Origin: JAWHTC01 sp032586155
Lineage (GTDB): Bacteria > Pseudomonadota > Alphaproteobacteria > Rhodobacterales > Rhodobacteraceae
DNA: 64,000 nt
Reading direction: 5' to 3'
Assembly (NCBI RefSeq): GCF_032586155.1
Contig: NZ_JAWHTC010000005.1
Span: 1-64,000 of the forward strand
Under the pieces are notes generated by a model. It was not told the origin of the DNA and did no database searches. It saw nothing but the letters and a program-made list of their open reading frames with translations. Below, in pieces: positions 55,815-63,457 of this stretch (position 1 is its first letter; each line of letters begins with the position of its first letter). The position numbers were made by a program, and so were the translations under genes.

Positions 55815-55861
55815 CGGGGGCCAGCCCCCGCACCCCCGGAGTATTTTTCCAAAGAAAGAGG
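55815..55861 (-). repeat. GC-rich/GTATTT 3'-element, copy 6
   Basis: Plus-strand reading: GGGGGCCAGCCCCCGCACC, CCCGGAGTATTTTT, CCAAAGAAAGAG. It sits six bases 3' of the minus-strand xth stop. Confidence 0.75.
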
Positions 55862-55866
55862 GGCTG

Positions 55867-56655
55867 TTACAGGTCGAATGTGGCGAAGACGGGTGCATGA
55901 TCGCTTGGTTTCTCCCAGCCGCGCGCATGGCGAAGAATGCGGGAGCCGTGCGCGGTGTTCGAGATGTCAGGGGTGGCCCAGATGTGATCGAGGCGGCGGC
56001 CCTTGTCGGCAGCATCCCAGTCGCGGGCGCGGTAGGACCACCAGGAGTAAAGCTGGCCTTCGGGGATGTCGGCGCGGGTGACGTCAATCCAATTGCCGGC
56101 GTCCTGGGTCTCGGCCAGGTGTTCGACCTCGATGGGGGTGTGTGAGACCACCTTCAAGAGTTTCTTGTGATCCCAGACGTCATCTTCGCCCGGGGCGATG
56201 TTGAGGTCGCCGACGAGGATGGATTTTTTCGGTTTCTCGGAATGGAACCAGTCACGCATCTCGGTCAGGTAGTCGAGTTTCTGGCCGAATTTCTCGTTTA
56301 CCTCACGGTCGGGTTTGTCTCCGCCCGCCGGGACATAGAAATTGTGGATCACGGTGCCATCTTCCAGCCGCCCGGCGATATGGCGGGCGTGACCGAGGGC
56401 GGCAAAGTCCTGTGATCCAGCCTCGACCATCGGGAGTTTCGACAGGATGGCGACGCCGTTGTAACCCTTTTGACCGCGAGCAACCATGTGGGTGTAGCCG
56501 AGCGCGGCAAAGCCTTCGGTCGGAATTTTTTCGACCGGGCTTTTGCACTCCTGCAGGCACAGGATGTCGGGCGCTTCCTCCTGAAGAAGTTTCAGGACGA
56601 TGGGTTCGCGCAGGCGGACCGAGTTGATATTCCAGGTGGCGAGTGTGAAGGGCAT
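55867..56655 (-). CDS. xth: Exodeoxyribonuclease III
   Basis: 262 residues. The endonuclease/exonuclease/phosphatase family motifs are WNINSVR, LQECKSP (metal Glu), VGDLNIAPGEDDVWDHK (Asp/Asn), RRLDHIWATPDI and SDHAPVFATFDL (Asp-His). It removes abasic sites and 3' blocks in DNA repair. The frame extends upstream by 66 codons, but the ATG at 56655 matches the family start. Confidence 0.93.
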   Translation of the reverse strand: MPFTLATWNINSVRLREPIVLKLLQEEAPDILCLQECKSPVEKIPTEGFAALGYTHMVARGQKGYNGVAILSKLPMVEAGSQDFAALGHARHIAGRLEDGTVIHNFYVPAGGDKPDREVNEKFGQKLDYLTEMRDWFHSEKPKKSILVGDLNIAPGEDDVWDHKKLLKVVSHTPIEVEHLAETQDAGNWIDVTRADIPEGQLYSWWSYRARDWDAADKGRRLDHIWATPDISNTAHGSRILRHARGWEKPSDHAPVFATFDL

Positions 56656-56897
56656 GGGCGTGTCTTTCCTGTCGAAGTCCTGTCGCGGTGCGCGGCAGGC
56701 TATCCCGGCGAGACAGGAGAGGCCAGATTGAAAACCGCCCAAAGTGAGAAGCGGCCTGAGAGCGCCATACTGGTCTCTCTGGCCCGGTCGAGTCCCGGAG
56801 TTGATTGCTTGGAACACGCAAACGTCGCAATACCTCGTTTCGGCATGCGTCACTGGCTAAAGGTAATACCGACATCACTCGACAGAGTTATCTCTGG

Positions 56898-57600
56898 ATG
56901 AATTACCGCGAAAACCGACCGGATTGTCACAAACTGCGGCTTCTATCCGCGAGTGGCCGCGGTTTTCGCCTTAAGGCTGTAGAGGTCAGTGCATTTATTC
57001 TGCATCGGAACTTTGTCTGGTCGCTGTTGCTGTTCAGCGTTTTGCTGACAATCGTCGACCCAAATGTTTTTACCCTGCCTGCGAACCTTTTTTTGAGGAT
57101 TGTTTTTTGGTTGGCGAATTCGCTGGCTATTGTTGCCTTGTGGTACGGGTTTTCCCGGCTGCTTGCTTTCAGCCGTTTTGCGTGAGGCGTGATTTTGTAA
57201 TCCCGTCGGTGGTGATGATGGTTTTATCGACCACGGTGACGACCACGTTCAACTATTGGTTTGCGGTTAATATTTTGGGGCTTTTCTGGGGATTGACGGA
57301 CGGCGGTTCGACGAGTCCCAGATTCTCTATCTCAAGTCGGTCGAGCATTATGTGGACGTCGTGTTGCACGACACTAGCGAACTGGTCTGGGCCAGCCTGC
57401 GCAACCTGATCGAGATGCTGCATCCCGACCTGGGGGTACAGTCACACCGATCCTATTGGGTGACAGCCGAGGCGGTTGTCGGGATGAACCGGCAAAAGAG
57501 TGCGCAGTTTCTGGCGTTGAGCGATGGGCATGAGGTTCCAGTGTCGCGGCAACGCCGGGTTGTAGTTAAGGAATGGGTGCAGTGGCAGGTCCTGAATAAC
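56898..57600 (+). pseudogene. Broken membrane-anchored LytTR transcriptional regulator
   Basis: Three frames are needed to read it. From ATG 56898 a frame gives two membrane segments (AFILHRNFVWSLLLFSVLL and ANLFLRIVFWLANSLAI) and stops at 57183. The next frame continues with VIPSVVMMVLSTTVTTTFNYWFAVNIL, then a third frame from about 57301 gives the DNA-binding LytTR part (ILYLKSVEHYVDVVLHDTS, VQSHRSYWVTAEAVVGM, GHEVPVSRQRR). The linker is shorter than in related proteins, so at least two frameshifts and probably a deletion have destroyed the gene. Sequencing errors are the alternative. Confidence 0.7.
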
Positions 57601-57605
57601 CCGGG

Positions 57606-57675
57606 AAAAAAAGACCCGGGTAAGAACCCGGGCCAAGTCCAACAGGGAGGTGCATGTGATAACCCGCACATGCAA
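57606..57675 (-). ncRNA. Candidate small RNA with terminator, anti-Shine-Dalgarno loop
   Basis: On the minus strand: a stem GCATGTG/CACATGC (57673-57652) directly followed by the single-stranded-looking ACCTCCCTG, then a seven-base-pair stem CCCGGGT/ACCCGGG (57632-57614) and TCTTTTTTT, a good rho-independent terminator. This two-hairpin plan with a CCTCC-type loop resembles stress-induced sRNAs of Rhodobacter (CcsR/cuckoo type). It may be made as its own transcript or cut from the 3' end of the response regulator mRNA 95 bases upstream. No promoter was firmly placed. Confidence 0.45.
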
Positions 57676-57769
57676 CGGGATAGGAAAACCATATTTCCGC
57701 TTTCAGGATACAACTTTGATCTGGCGCAAATAAGGCGGGTATTCCTTACCGGGTGTGTAACTGTGGCAT

Positions 57770-58456
57770 TTATGCCATGAGCCGGTAGCCGCCGCTTTCC
57801 GTGACCAGCAGGCGGGCGTTCGAGGGATCGGGCTCAATTTTCTGGCGCAGGCGGTAAATATGAGTTTCGAGCGTGTGGGTGGTAACACCGGCGTTATAGC
57901 CCCAGACCTCGTGCAAGAGCACATCGCGCTGGACCACGCCTTCGGACGAGCGGTAGAGGAATTTGAGGATATTGGTTTCCTTCTCGGTCAGGCGGATCTT
58001 GCGTTCGTCCTCGGTGATCAGCATCTTCATCGCCGGCTTGAATGTGTAGGGCCCAAGCGAGAAGACGGCGTCTTCGGATTGCTCATGCTGGCGCAGTTGG
58101 GCGCGGATGCGGGCCAGCAGGACCGGGAACTTGAAGGGCTTGGTGACATAGTCATTGGCCCCGGCATCGAGGCCCAGGATGGTATCGGCGTCGCTGTCAT
58201 GGCCCGTGAGCATCAGGATCGGCGACTTGACACCCTGTTTGCGCATCAGCCGGCACAGCTCGCGCCCGTCCGTGTCGGGCAGGCCAACATCGAGGATGAC
58301 GAGATCATAGATCGCTTCCTTGGCACGGACCATGGCGTTGGCACCGTTGTCGGCCTCGAACACGTCGAAATCCTCGGTCATGATCAGTTGTTCGCTGAGC
58401 GCCTCACGTAGATCGTCATCGTCATCAACGAGAAGGATTTTCTTGAGCTGGGCCAT
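57770..58456 (-). CDS. OmpR/PhoB-type response regulator
   Basis: 228 residues from the ATG at 58456. Receiver domain: LLVDDDDDLREAL (acidic pocket), VILDVGLPDTDG with the phosphorylated Asp (about residue 56) and YVTKPF with the Lys. Winged-helix output domain: LTEKETNILKFLYRSSEGVVQRDVLLHEVWGY and VTTHTLETHIYRLRQKI. No sensor kinase is next to it. A candidate sRNA and terminator follow the stop. Confidence 0.92.
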   Translation of the reverse strand: MAQLKKILLVDDDDDLREALSEQLIMTEDFDVFEADNGANAMVRAKEAIYDLVILDVGLPDTDGRELCRLMRKQGVKSPILMLTGHDSDADTILGLDAGANDYVTKPFKFPVLLARIRAQLRQHEQSEDAVFSLGPYTFKPAMKMLITEDERKIRLTEKETNILKFLYRSSEGVVQRDVLLHEVWGYNAGVTTHTLETHIYRLRQKIEPDPSNARLLVTESGGYRLMA

Positions 58457-58596
58457 CGGGACCTCCTTGGGCTTTGTTGTCCATGAGATGTGGCAGTGGG
58501 CGAATTTGCGCAAGATATGCTGCAATTCTCTCACGCCCTCGTGTAAAGGGGCAGGGAAATGTTTCAAAATCCGCACGCTAACCCTAGGTTTGGTCC

Positions 58597-59691
58597 ATGA
58601 GTTTCGCACCAGATATTACAGAAGTGTTGGCCCGCGCCCGCGCCGATCTGCGCATGGGGGTGCCCGTGGTGTTGATTGGCGGGCATGGTGAGGCGGCGCT
58701 GATGCTGGCGGCCGAGACCCTGGAGGCGCAGCGGTTGGCGGATTTACGGGCGTTGGGCGGCGCGCCGGTTCTGGCGATTACCGCACGCCGTGCCGAGACG
58801 CTGAAGGCGCGGGCCTATGATGGTGATTTGGCGCGGGTGGCGTTGCCCGGAGACGCAGGGTTGCCCTGGGTCTTGGGGGTGGCGGACCCGGCGGACGATT
58901 TGAAGACGCCGATGAAAGGACCGTTGATTGCGGCGCGCGATGGGGATGCGGCGCTGCATCGGCTGGCGATCCAACTGGCGAAGACGGCACAATTACTGCC
59001 GGCGGCGCTGGTTCTGGGTGTGGTGGATCCGATTGGGTTTTCCTCCGAGCATAACCTGACGGTGGTGCATGCGGCGTTGGCGGGGCCGGTGCTGGTGGCC
59101 TCAAGCGATTTGCACCCGGTTGTTGCCGCGCGATTGCCGATGGTCGCGGCCGAAGCCGGACGATTGCACATTTTTCGGCCCGAGGATGGTGGTGAGGAGC
59201 ATTATGCCATCGAGGTGGGTCGCCCGTCGCGCGAGGTGCCGGTTCTGGCGCGGCTGCATTCGGCGTGTTTCACCGGTGATGTACTGGGATCGCTCAAATG
59301 CGATTGTGGGCCGCAGCTGCGCGGGGCGCTCGCGCAGATGGGCGAAGAAGGAGTCGGGGTTCTTCTGTATCTGAACCAGGAAGGGCGCGGCATCGGGCTT
59401 GCCAACAAAATGCGGGCTTATTCGTTGCAGGACCAGGGGTTCGATACGGTTGAGGCCAATCACCGGCTGGGCTTCGAGGACGATGAGAGGGATTTCCGGA
59501 TCGGGGCGCAGATATTGAAAAGCATGGGTTTTTCCGAGGTCAGGTTGCTGACCAACAACCCGCGCAAGATCGCAATGATGGAAGAGCATGGCATCAAGGT
59601 GCGTGAACGGGTGCCGCTGAAAGTGGGCGAGACCGAGCACAACCGGGGTTATCTTGCGACTAAGGCGGCGAAGTCGGGGCATTTGTTGTGA
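58597..59691 (+). CDS. ribA: GTP cyclohydrolase II (RibA)
   Basis: 364 residues. The C-terminal ~200 are GTP cyclohydrolase II: the zinc cysteines in HSACFTGDVLGSLKCDCGPQL (three Cys), NQEGRGIGLANKMRAY with the catalytic residues, and TNNPRKIAMMEEHGI. The N-terminal ~160 residues are an extension of the sort seen in alphaproteobacteria. It opens GTP to start riboflavin synthesis. Its stop overlaps the next gene's GTG by four bases. Confidence 0.92.
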   Translation: MSFAPDITEVLARARADLRMGVPVVLIGGHGEAALMLAAETLEAQRLADLRALGGAPVLAITARRAETLKARAYDGDLARVALPGDAGLPWVLGVADPADDLKTPMKGPLIAARDGDAALHRLAIQLAKTAQLLPAALVLGVVDPIGFSSEHNLTVVHAALAGPVLVASSDLHPVVAARLPMVAAEAGRLHIFRPEDGGEEHYAIEVGRPSREVPVLARLHSACFTGDVLGSLKCDCGPQLRGALAQMGEEGVGVLLYLNQEGRGIGLANKMRAYSLQDQGFDTVEANHRLGFEDDERDFRIGAQILKSMGFSEVRLLTNNPRKIAMMEEHGIKVRERVPLKVGETEHNRGYLATKAAKSGHLL

Positions 59692-60230
59692 GCTGTGGAC
59701 GGTGCGCAGTATGTGCACCCTACCGGGCGTCAGACCTGATACTGACCCGTAGGGGTGTTCGGTTCGCACGACGGTATTTTCCCTGTTCGGTGGGTAAGGG
59801 CGGTGTTCGTTCGGACAAGCGCGAGGGTGATGGTGCTACACCCGTTGGAGTGCATCGGATTGCTGGGATGCTCTATCGGCCGGACCGGATGGCACCGCCG
59901 AATGGATGGGCGAAGCCGATCTGGCCCGGAGATCTGTGGTCGGATGAAAGCGGGGATGCGGAGTACAACCAATTGGTTCGGGCACCGTATCGGCATGGTC
60001 ATGAAGCAATGCGCCGGGCCGATCCGATTTATGACATCGTTCTAATTACCGATTGGAACTGGCCGGTGGCCGAACCCGGCAAGGGATCGGCCATTTTTCT
60101 GCACCAGTGGCGGAGACCGGGCTATCCGACCGAAGGCTGTGTGGCCTTTTCAAGGGCGCATCTGGGCTGGATTGCCGAACGGATCACGCCGGGGGCGCGG
60201 TTGGTTGTACCGGAAGGCATGGCGGGCTGA
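59688..60230 (+). CDS. L,D-transpeptidase (YkuD) family protein
   Basis: 180 residues from a GTG that overlaps the ribA stop. The YkuD motif is seen as AIFLHQWRRPGYPTEGCVAFSR, with the catalytic Cys in TEGCVA preceded by His. GKGGVRSDKREGDGATPVGVHRI is the other family block. It would form or alter peptidoglycan 3-3 links, though no signal peptide is visible. The first ~12 codons coincide with a REP-like hairpin (59701-59723) and the stop is inside another (60221-60243), so the N terminus may have been remodelled by the repeat. Confidence 0.8.
   Translation: MSCGRCAVCAPYRASDLILTRRGVRFARRYFPCSVGKGGVRSDKREGDGATPVGVHRIAGMLYRPDRMAPPNGWAKPIWPGDLWSDESGDAEYNQLVRAPYRHGHEAMRRADPIYDIVLITDWNWPVAEPGKGSAIFLHQWRRPGYPTEGCVAFSRAHLGWIAERITPGARLVVPEGMAG
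59701..59723. repeat. REP-like hairpin with CTACC tail, copy inside the ldt 5' end
   Basis: Eight-base-pair stem GGTGCGCA/TGTGCACC (one G-T pair), loop GTA, then CTACC. It follows the ribA stop by nine bases. Confidence 0.6.
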
Positions 60231-60243
60231 AGCCCGCCCTACG
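60221..60243. repeat. REP-like hairpin with CTACG tail, between ldt and the PEBP-like gene
   Basis: Stem GGCGGGC/GCCCGCC, loop TGAA, tail CTACG. The ldt stop codon TGA (60228-60230) lies in the loop, and the convergent PEBP-like gene ends six bases beyond. Confidence 0.7.
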
Positions 60244-60248
60244 CAGGA

Positions 60249-60644
60249 TCACGGGTATTTCTTGGCCGCCTTGGCTTTGGCCAGCGTTTTGCCACCCTGT
60301 TTGGCCGTCACGGACCATTCATAGGTGTGTTTGCCCGAGGGCGGGCAGGGGCTCTTGTATTTGAAGACGCCGGCGGGAATCTTCATGTTGCCACCCTGCT
60401 TGATTTTGACGGTGCCGCCGCCGTGATTGTAGCTGCGCACATCCAGGTCAGTCAGTTTGAAGACCAGTTTGTTGGTGCCAGCTGGCACACCTTTGAGCAC
60501 GAAAGCGGGGTTGCCCACCTTGTTGGGGTTACCGCTGGTGCAAAGCGGGATACCGCCCCAATTCTTGAAGCTGAGTGACATCTCGGCGGTTGCGGATGTC
60601 GCCGTCAGGGCAAGTGCGGTGAGTGCGATGGTAAGGGATTTCAT
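60249..60644 (-). CDS. Secreted PEBP-like (YbhB/Raf kinase inhibitor-like) small protein
   Basis: 131 residues. A signal peptide (MKSLTIALTALALTATSATA) precedes MSLSFKNWGGIPLCTSGNP. FKLTDLDVRSYNHGGGTVK and the CPPSGKHTYEW segment are the conserved PEBP ligand-site blocks. Length is short for the family because the first strand is reduced. It is periplasmic or exported; role unknown. A strong GGGAGGAA site supports the ATG at 60644. Confidence 0.8.
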   Translation of the reverse strand: MKSLTIALTALALTATSATAEMSLSFKNWGGIPLCTSGNPNKVGNPAFVLKGVPAGTNKLVFKLTDLDVRSYNHGGGTVKIKQGGNMKIPAGVFKYKSPCPPSGKHTYEWSVTAKQGGKTLAKAKAAKKYP

Positions 60645-60712
60645 AACAATTCCTCCCGAATGAAATGCACGCCAATTGTTGCGCGGTATCGCGTACCGAT
60701 CAATATGGCATT

Positions 60713-61369
60713 TCAGCCCGGTTTGACGCGTTCGCCGAAAATGGCCGAGCCGACCCGGACATGGGTAGCGCCAAGGGCGATGGCGCGTTCGAAATCGCTG
60801 CTCATGCCCATGGAAAGGCCGGTCAGGCCGTTGCGGGCGGCAAGTTTGGCCAGCAGGGCGAAATGCAGGCTGGGTTCTTCTTCGACCGGGGGGATGCACA
60901 TCAGGCCCCGGACCGGCAGGCCCATGGATTGGCAGTCTGCGACGAAGGTATCGGCTTCGGCGGGCAGAATGCCGGCCTTTTGCGGCTCTTCCCCGGTGTT
61001 GACCTGGATGAAGAGCGGCGGGCAGTGGCCTTCCTCCTGGGCGATGCGGGCAATGGTTTTCGCCAGTTTTGGCCGGTCGACCGAATGGATGGCGTCGAAC
61101 AGGCCGAACGCCTGTCGGGTTTTGTTGGTTTGCAGCGGGCCGATCAGGTGGACCTTGGTGTCTGGGAAGTCTTGGCGCAGGTCAGGCCATTTTCCGGCGG
61201 CCTCTTGTACCCGGTTCTCGCCAAACAGGCGATGACCCTGCTCCAGAACGCCCGTTACACGGTCAATCGGTTGGACCTTGGAGACGGCAATGAGCTGAAC
61301 CTCACCGGGGCGTCGTCCGGCTGCAGCTTCGGCCTTGGTGATACGGGATTTGATTTCTTCAAGCGACAT
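60713..61369 (-). CDS. YggS family pyridoxal-5'-phosphate homeostasis protein
   Basis: 218 residues, TIM-barrel fold III PLP protein: VQLIAVSKVQPID with the PLP Lys (about residue 30), FGENRVQEAAGKW, HLIGPLQTNK and the C-terminal GLSMGMSSDFERAIALGATHVRVGSAIFG. YggS keeps free PLP low and buffers amino acid pools. The start matches the family. Confidence 0.93.
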   Translation of the reverse strand: MSLEEIKSRITKAEAAAGRRPGEVQLIAVSKVQPIDRVTGVLEQGHRLFGENRVQEAAGKWPDLRQDFPDTKVHLIGPLQTNKTRQAFGLFDAIHSVDRPKLAKTIARIAQEEGHCPPLFIQVNTGEEPQKAGILPAEADTFVADCQSMGLPVRGLMCIPPVEEEPSLHFALLAKLAARNGLTGLSMGMSSDFERAIALGATHVRVGSAIFGERVKPG

Positions 61370-61438
61370 GAAGGCTCCGACATTGATGGTGGGCGGAGAG
61401 AACTACAAGCGTGCGCGAAAGGGAAGGGGGCAAAGGAA

Positions 61439-61464
61439 AAGGGCAGGTCAAATGACCTGCCCTT
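61439..61464 (-). terminator. Strong hairpin terminator after the porin gene
   Basis: Twelve-base-pair perfect stem (AAGGGCAGGTCA with TGACCTGCCCTT) around AA, followed on the minus strand by TTCC-TTTG. It lies 27 bases 3' of the porin stop, the expected place for an abundant mRNA's terminator. Confidence 0.8.
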
Positions 61465-61490
61465 CCCGTTAGGTAGCTTGAACTTCCGAA

Positions 61491-62483
61491 TTAGAAGTTG
61501 AAGCGGATACCCAGGTCCATCGTGGTGATGTCCAGGATGGTGCCGTCTTTCGAGATACCGGCTTCGAGCGATGCGCCACCGCCGAGGCTGTGCGAAACGC
61601 CCAGACCGTAGGATTCGCCGCCGAACACGCCATCTTCCGATGCCACGAACACGTCAACGCGGGTTGCTGCGCCAACATCGACGTTCGCGGTCAGAGCGAA
61701 TTTGCCGGTGCCGTTGTTGTCAGCATATGCCAGACCAACGTTTGCCGGGCCGATTTTGCCGCCAACAGTCACGACAACTTTGTCTTCACAGTTCGGGCCG
61801 GAGAACGCTGCTGCGCCGCCGTATACCGGGATGAAGCCACAAGCTGCTGCGTTCGAGTCTTGGTAACCCAGAGCAACAGTCCAGTCGTTGAAGCTGTACG
61901 AAATGTGCGCGCCGGTGCGGGTAACACCGGAAACAGGGTTGTTCGAGTACGACAGATGACCACCGAAGTCGCCAGCCGAGTACTTGATTTCAACACCGTT
62001 AGCTGCTGCTGCGCCAGCACCGCCCGACGAGTAGGCGTCCCAGCCCCAGTAGCCGGCACCGTTGGTGTTGGTCACGAGGTTGGCGAAGGTGTGGCCCGAG
62101 AGGCCGATACCTGCCGACTGAGTGCCCATGTACAGGCCGGGCATCCATTCGATTGCGCCTTGGATGTTGCCAACGCCAACTTCAAAACCGCCAGCTTTCG
62201 CGTGGAAGCGAGCTGCGTTGAAGGCGTTGATGGTGCCGCCGCCGTTGAACGACGTGGCTTGGTAGCGCAGACGTGCACCAAACTCGATGCCGTTGTCGGC
62301 TTCGGTGGTCATGTCGATTTGCAGGCGAATACGCGAGTAGACACCGGTTGCGTCCAGCGCCGGGGCGAGACCCGCGTCGCGGTTCAATGCGCCAAAACGG
62401 CCGTAGCCGCTGAACGACACTTCTGCTGCTGCAACGCTAGCGGTAGCGATGAGAGCGGTCGTTGCAAAGAGAATCTTTTTCAT
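61491..62483 (-). CDS. Outer membrane porin
   Basis: 330 residues. A signal peptide (MKKILFATTALIATASVAAA) is followed by EVSFSGYGRFGALNRD, alternating beta-strand patterns with Gly and aromatic residues, and the terminal DLGIRFNF with the C-terminal Phe needed for outer-membrane assembly. It is a Rhodobacter-type porin that makes a 16-strand trimer channel. A GAGGGAA site precedes the ATG. Confidence 0.92.
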   Translation of the reverse strand: MKKILFATTALIATASVAAAEVSFSGYGRFGALNRDAGLAPALDATGVYSRIRLQIDMTTEADNGIEFGARLRYQATSFNGGGTINAFNAARFHAKAGGFEVGVGNIQGAIEWMPGLYMGTQSAGIGLSGHTFANLVTNTNGAGYWGWDAYSSGGAGAAAANGVEIKYSAGDFGGHLSYSNNPVSGVTRTGAHISYSFNDWTVALGYQDSNAAACGFIPVYGGAAAFSGPNCEDKVVVTVGGKIGPANVGLAYADNNGTGKFALTANVDVGAATRVDVFVASEDGVFGGESYGLGVSHSLGGGASLEAGISKDGTILDITTMDLGIRFNF

Positions 62484-62841
62484 GAGTTTTCCCTCGGTTT
62501 TCCAGTCATGCGCCCAAAGCGGTGAATCCGCCATGGGTATATGGCACTCTCTCGCTCCAAATGGGGGGGTATTGCAAGCATGGCTGACAAGGGGCGTTCA
62601 TTGGGGTGAGGATTGGTGCACCAATGTCACAGTTTCACCGCGGGCCGTCGTCGTTGCGGGGCAGAATCGCACGGAATCTCCTTATACGCCGTTTGGCGGG
62701 TTTTTTCGTGGATTTTCGCCGGTCTCGGGAGGGATCGGGGCGAAACGGAGGCCTGCGTCATAAAACATTGCCCAAAAACCTTGCTCAGCGGGCGGTGCTT
62801 GGGTAGGAGAGGTGAGAGAGAGCAGGATCGGGTAGGTCACA
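62484..62841. other. Divergent spacer between porin and DUF3576 genes
   Basis: About 360 bases with promoters for both genes expected. A perfect 14-base palindrome ATTGGTGCACCAAT is at 62612-62625, a possible operator. On the plus strand at 62687-62706 a short CGCC-GTTT-GGCG stem followed by GGTTTTTT looks like a weak terminator, which could end a small transcript begun upstream. No coding gene seen. Confidence 0.5.
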
Positions 62842-63366
62842 ATGCGAGCCACAAGCGCATTCAAATTCCTGGCAGCCGCGCTGGTTGCGTTTTCACTGGC
62901 GTCGTGCGGCGGTGTCGGGTCCCTTGGCAATGTCGGATTCGGCGGCGCCAAGGATGGTGTCGATACGGAAGATGATGAAATCGAGCCCATCATCGAGGGC
63001 AGCGGCGGTATGAGCCAGGTTGGCCAGACCTCGATCTTCGATCTGTTCAAGCGCAAGGACACCGGGACCACCGTCAAGGTGAACCGTTACCTGTGGAATG
63101 CATCGCTGGATGTCCTGAACTTCCTGCCGATCCAGTCGGTTGATCCGTTCACCGGCGTGATCGTTACCGGCTATGGCCGCCCTCCGGGTGGTGGTCGGGC
63201 CTATCGGGCAACGGTCTATATCAAGGATCCGGCGCTGGATGCACGTTCGCTCAATGTGGCCATTGCGACCCGCGGTGGTCCGGTGGCGGCAGGCACGCAG
63301 CGCGCGGTAGAGGATGCGATTCTGGCCCGGGCGCGTCAGTTGCGCATTCAGGACAAGAAATACTGA
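62842..63366 (+). CDS. DUF3576 family lipoprotein
   Basis: 174 residues. The signal has a lipobox (FSLASC, Cys about 22), so it is lipid-anchored; then VNRYLWNASLDVLNFLPIQSVDPFTGVIVTGYG is the DUF3576 signature. The C-terminal part (VAIATRGGPVAAGTQRAVEDAILARARQLRI) is conserved. Function is unknown. In relatives this gene often precedes leuS, but here a glycosyltransferase on the other strand follows. Confidence 0.87.
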   Translation: MRATSAFKFLAAALVAFSLASCGGVGSLGNVGFGGAKDGVDTEDDEIEPIIEGSGGMSQVGQTSIFDLFKRKDTGTTVKVNRYLWNASLDVLNFLPIQSVDPFTGVIVTGYGRPPGGGRAYRATVYIKDPALDARSLNVAIATRGGPVAAGTQRAVEDAILARARQLRIQDKKY

Positions 63367-63376
63367 TAGGTCGAGT

Positions 63377-63399
63377 GGTGGGTTGGCTCCCACCCTACG
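63377..63399. repeat. REP-like hairpin with CTACG tail, after DUF3576
   Basis: Stem GGTGGG/CCCACC with a six-base loop and CTACG tail, ten bases after the DUF3576 stop in the convergent spacer. Confidence 0.65.
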
Positions 63400-63457
63400 T
63401 TTCGAACGTGGAACGGTGCGCAGGGAATGCGCGCGTTGCGGCTTTTCAGAATCAGAA

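Noticed and set aside
60249..60644. Unknown secreted protein
   Set aside because: The CPPSGKHTYEW and DLDVRSYNHGGG blocks fit PEBP/YbhB proteins, so it was named as such.
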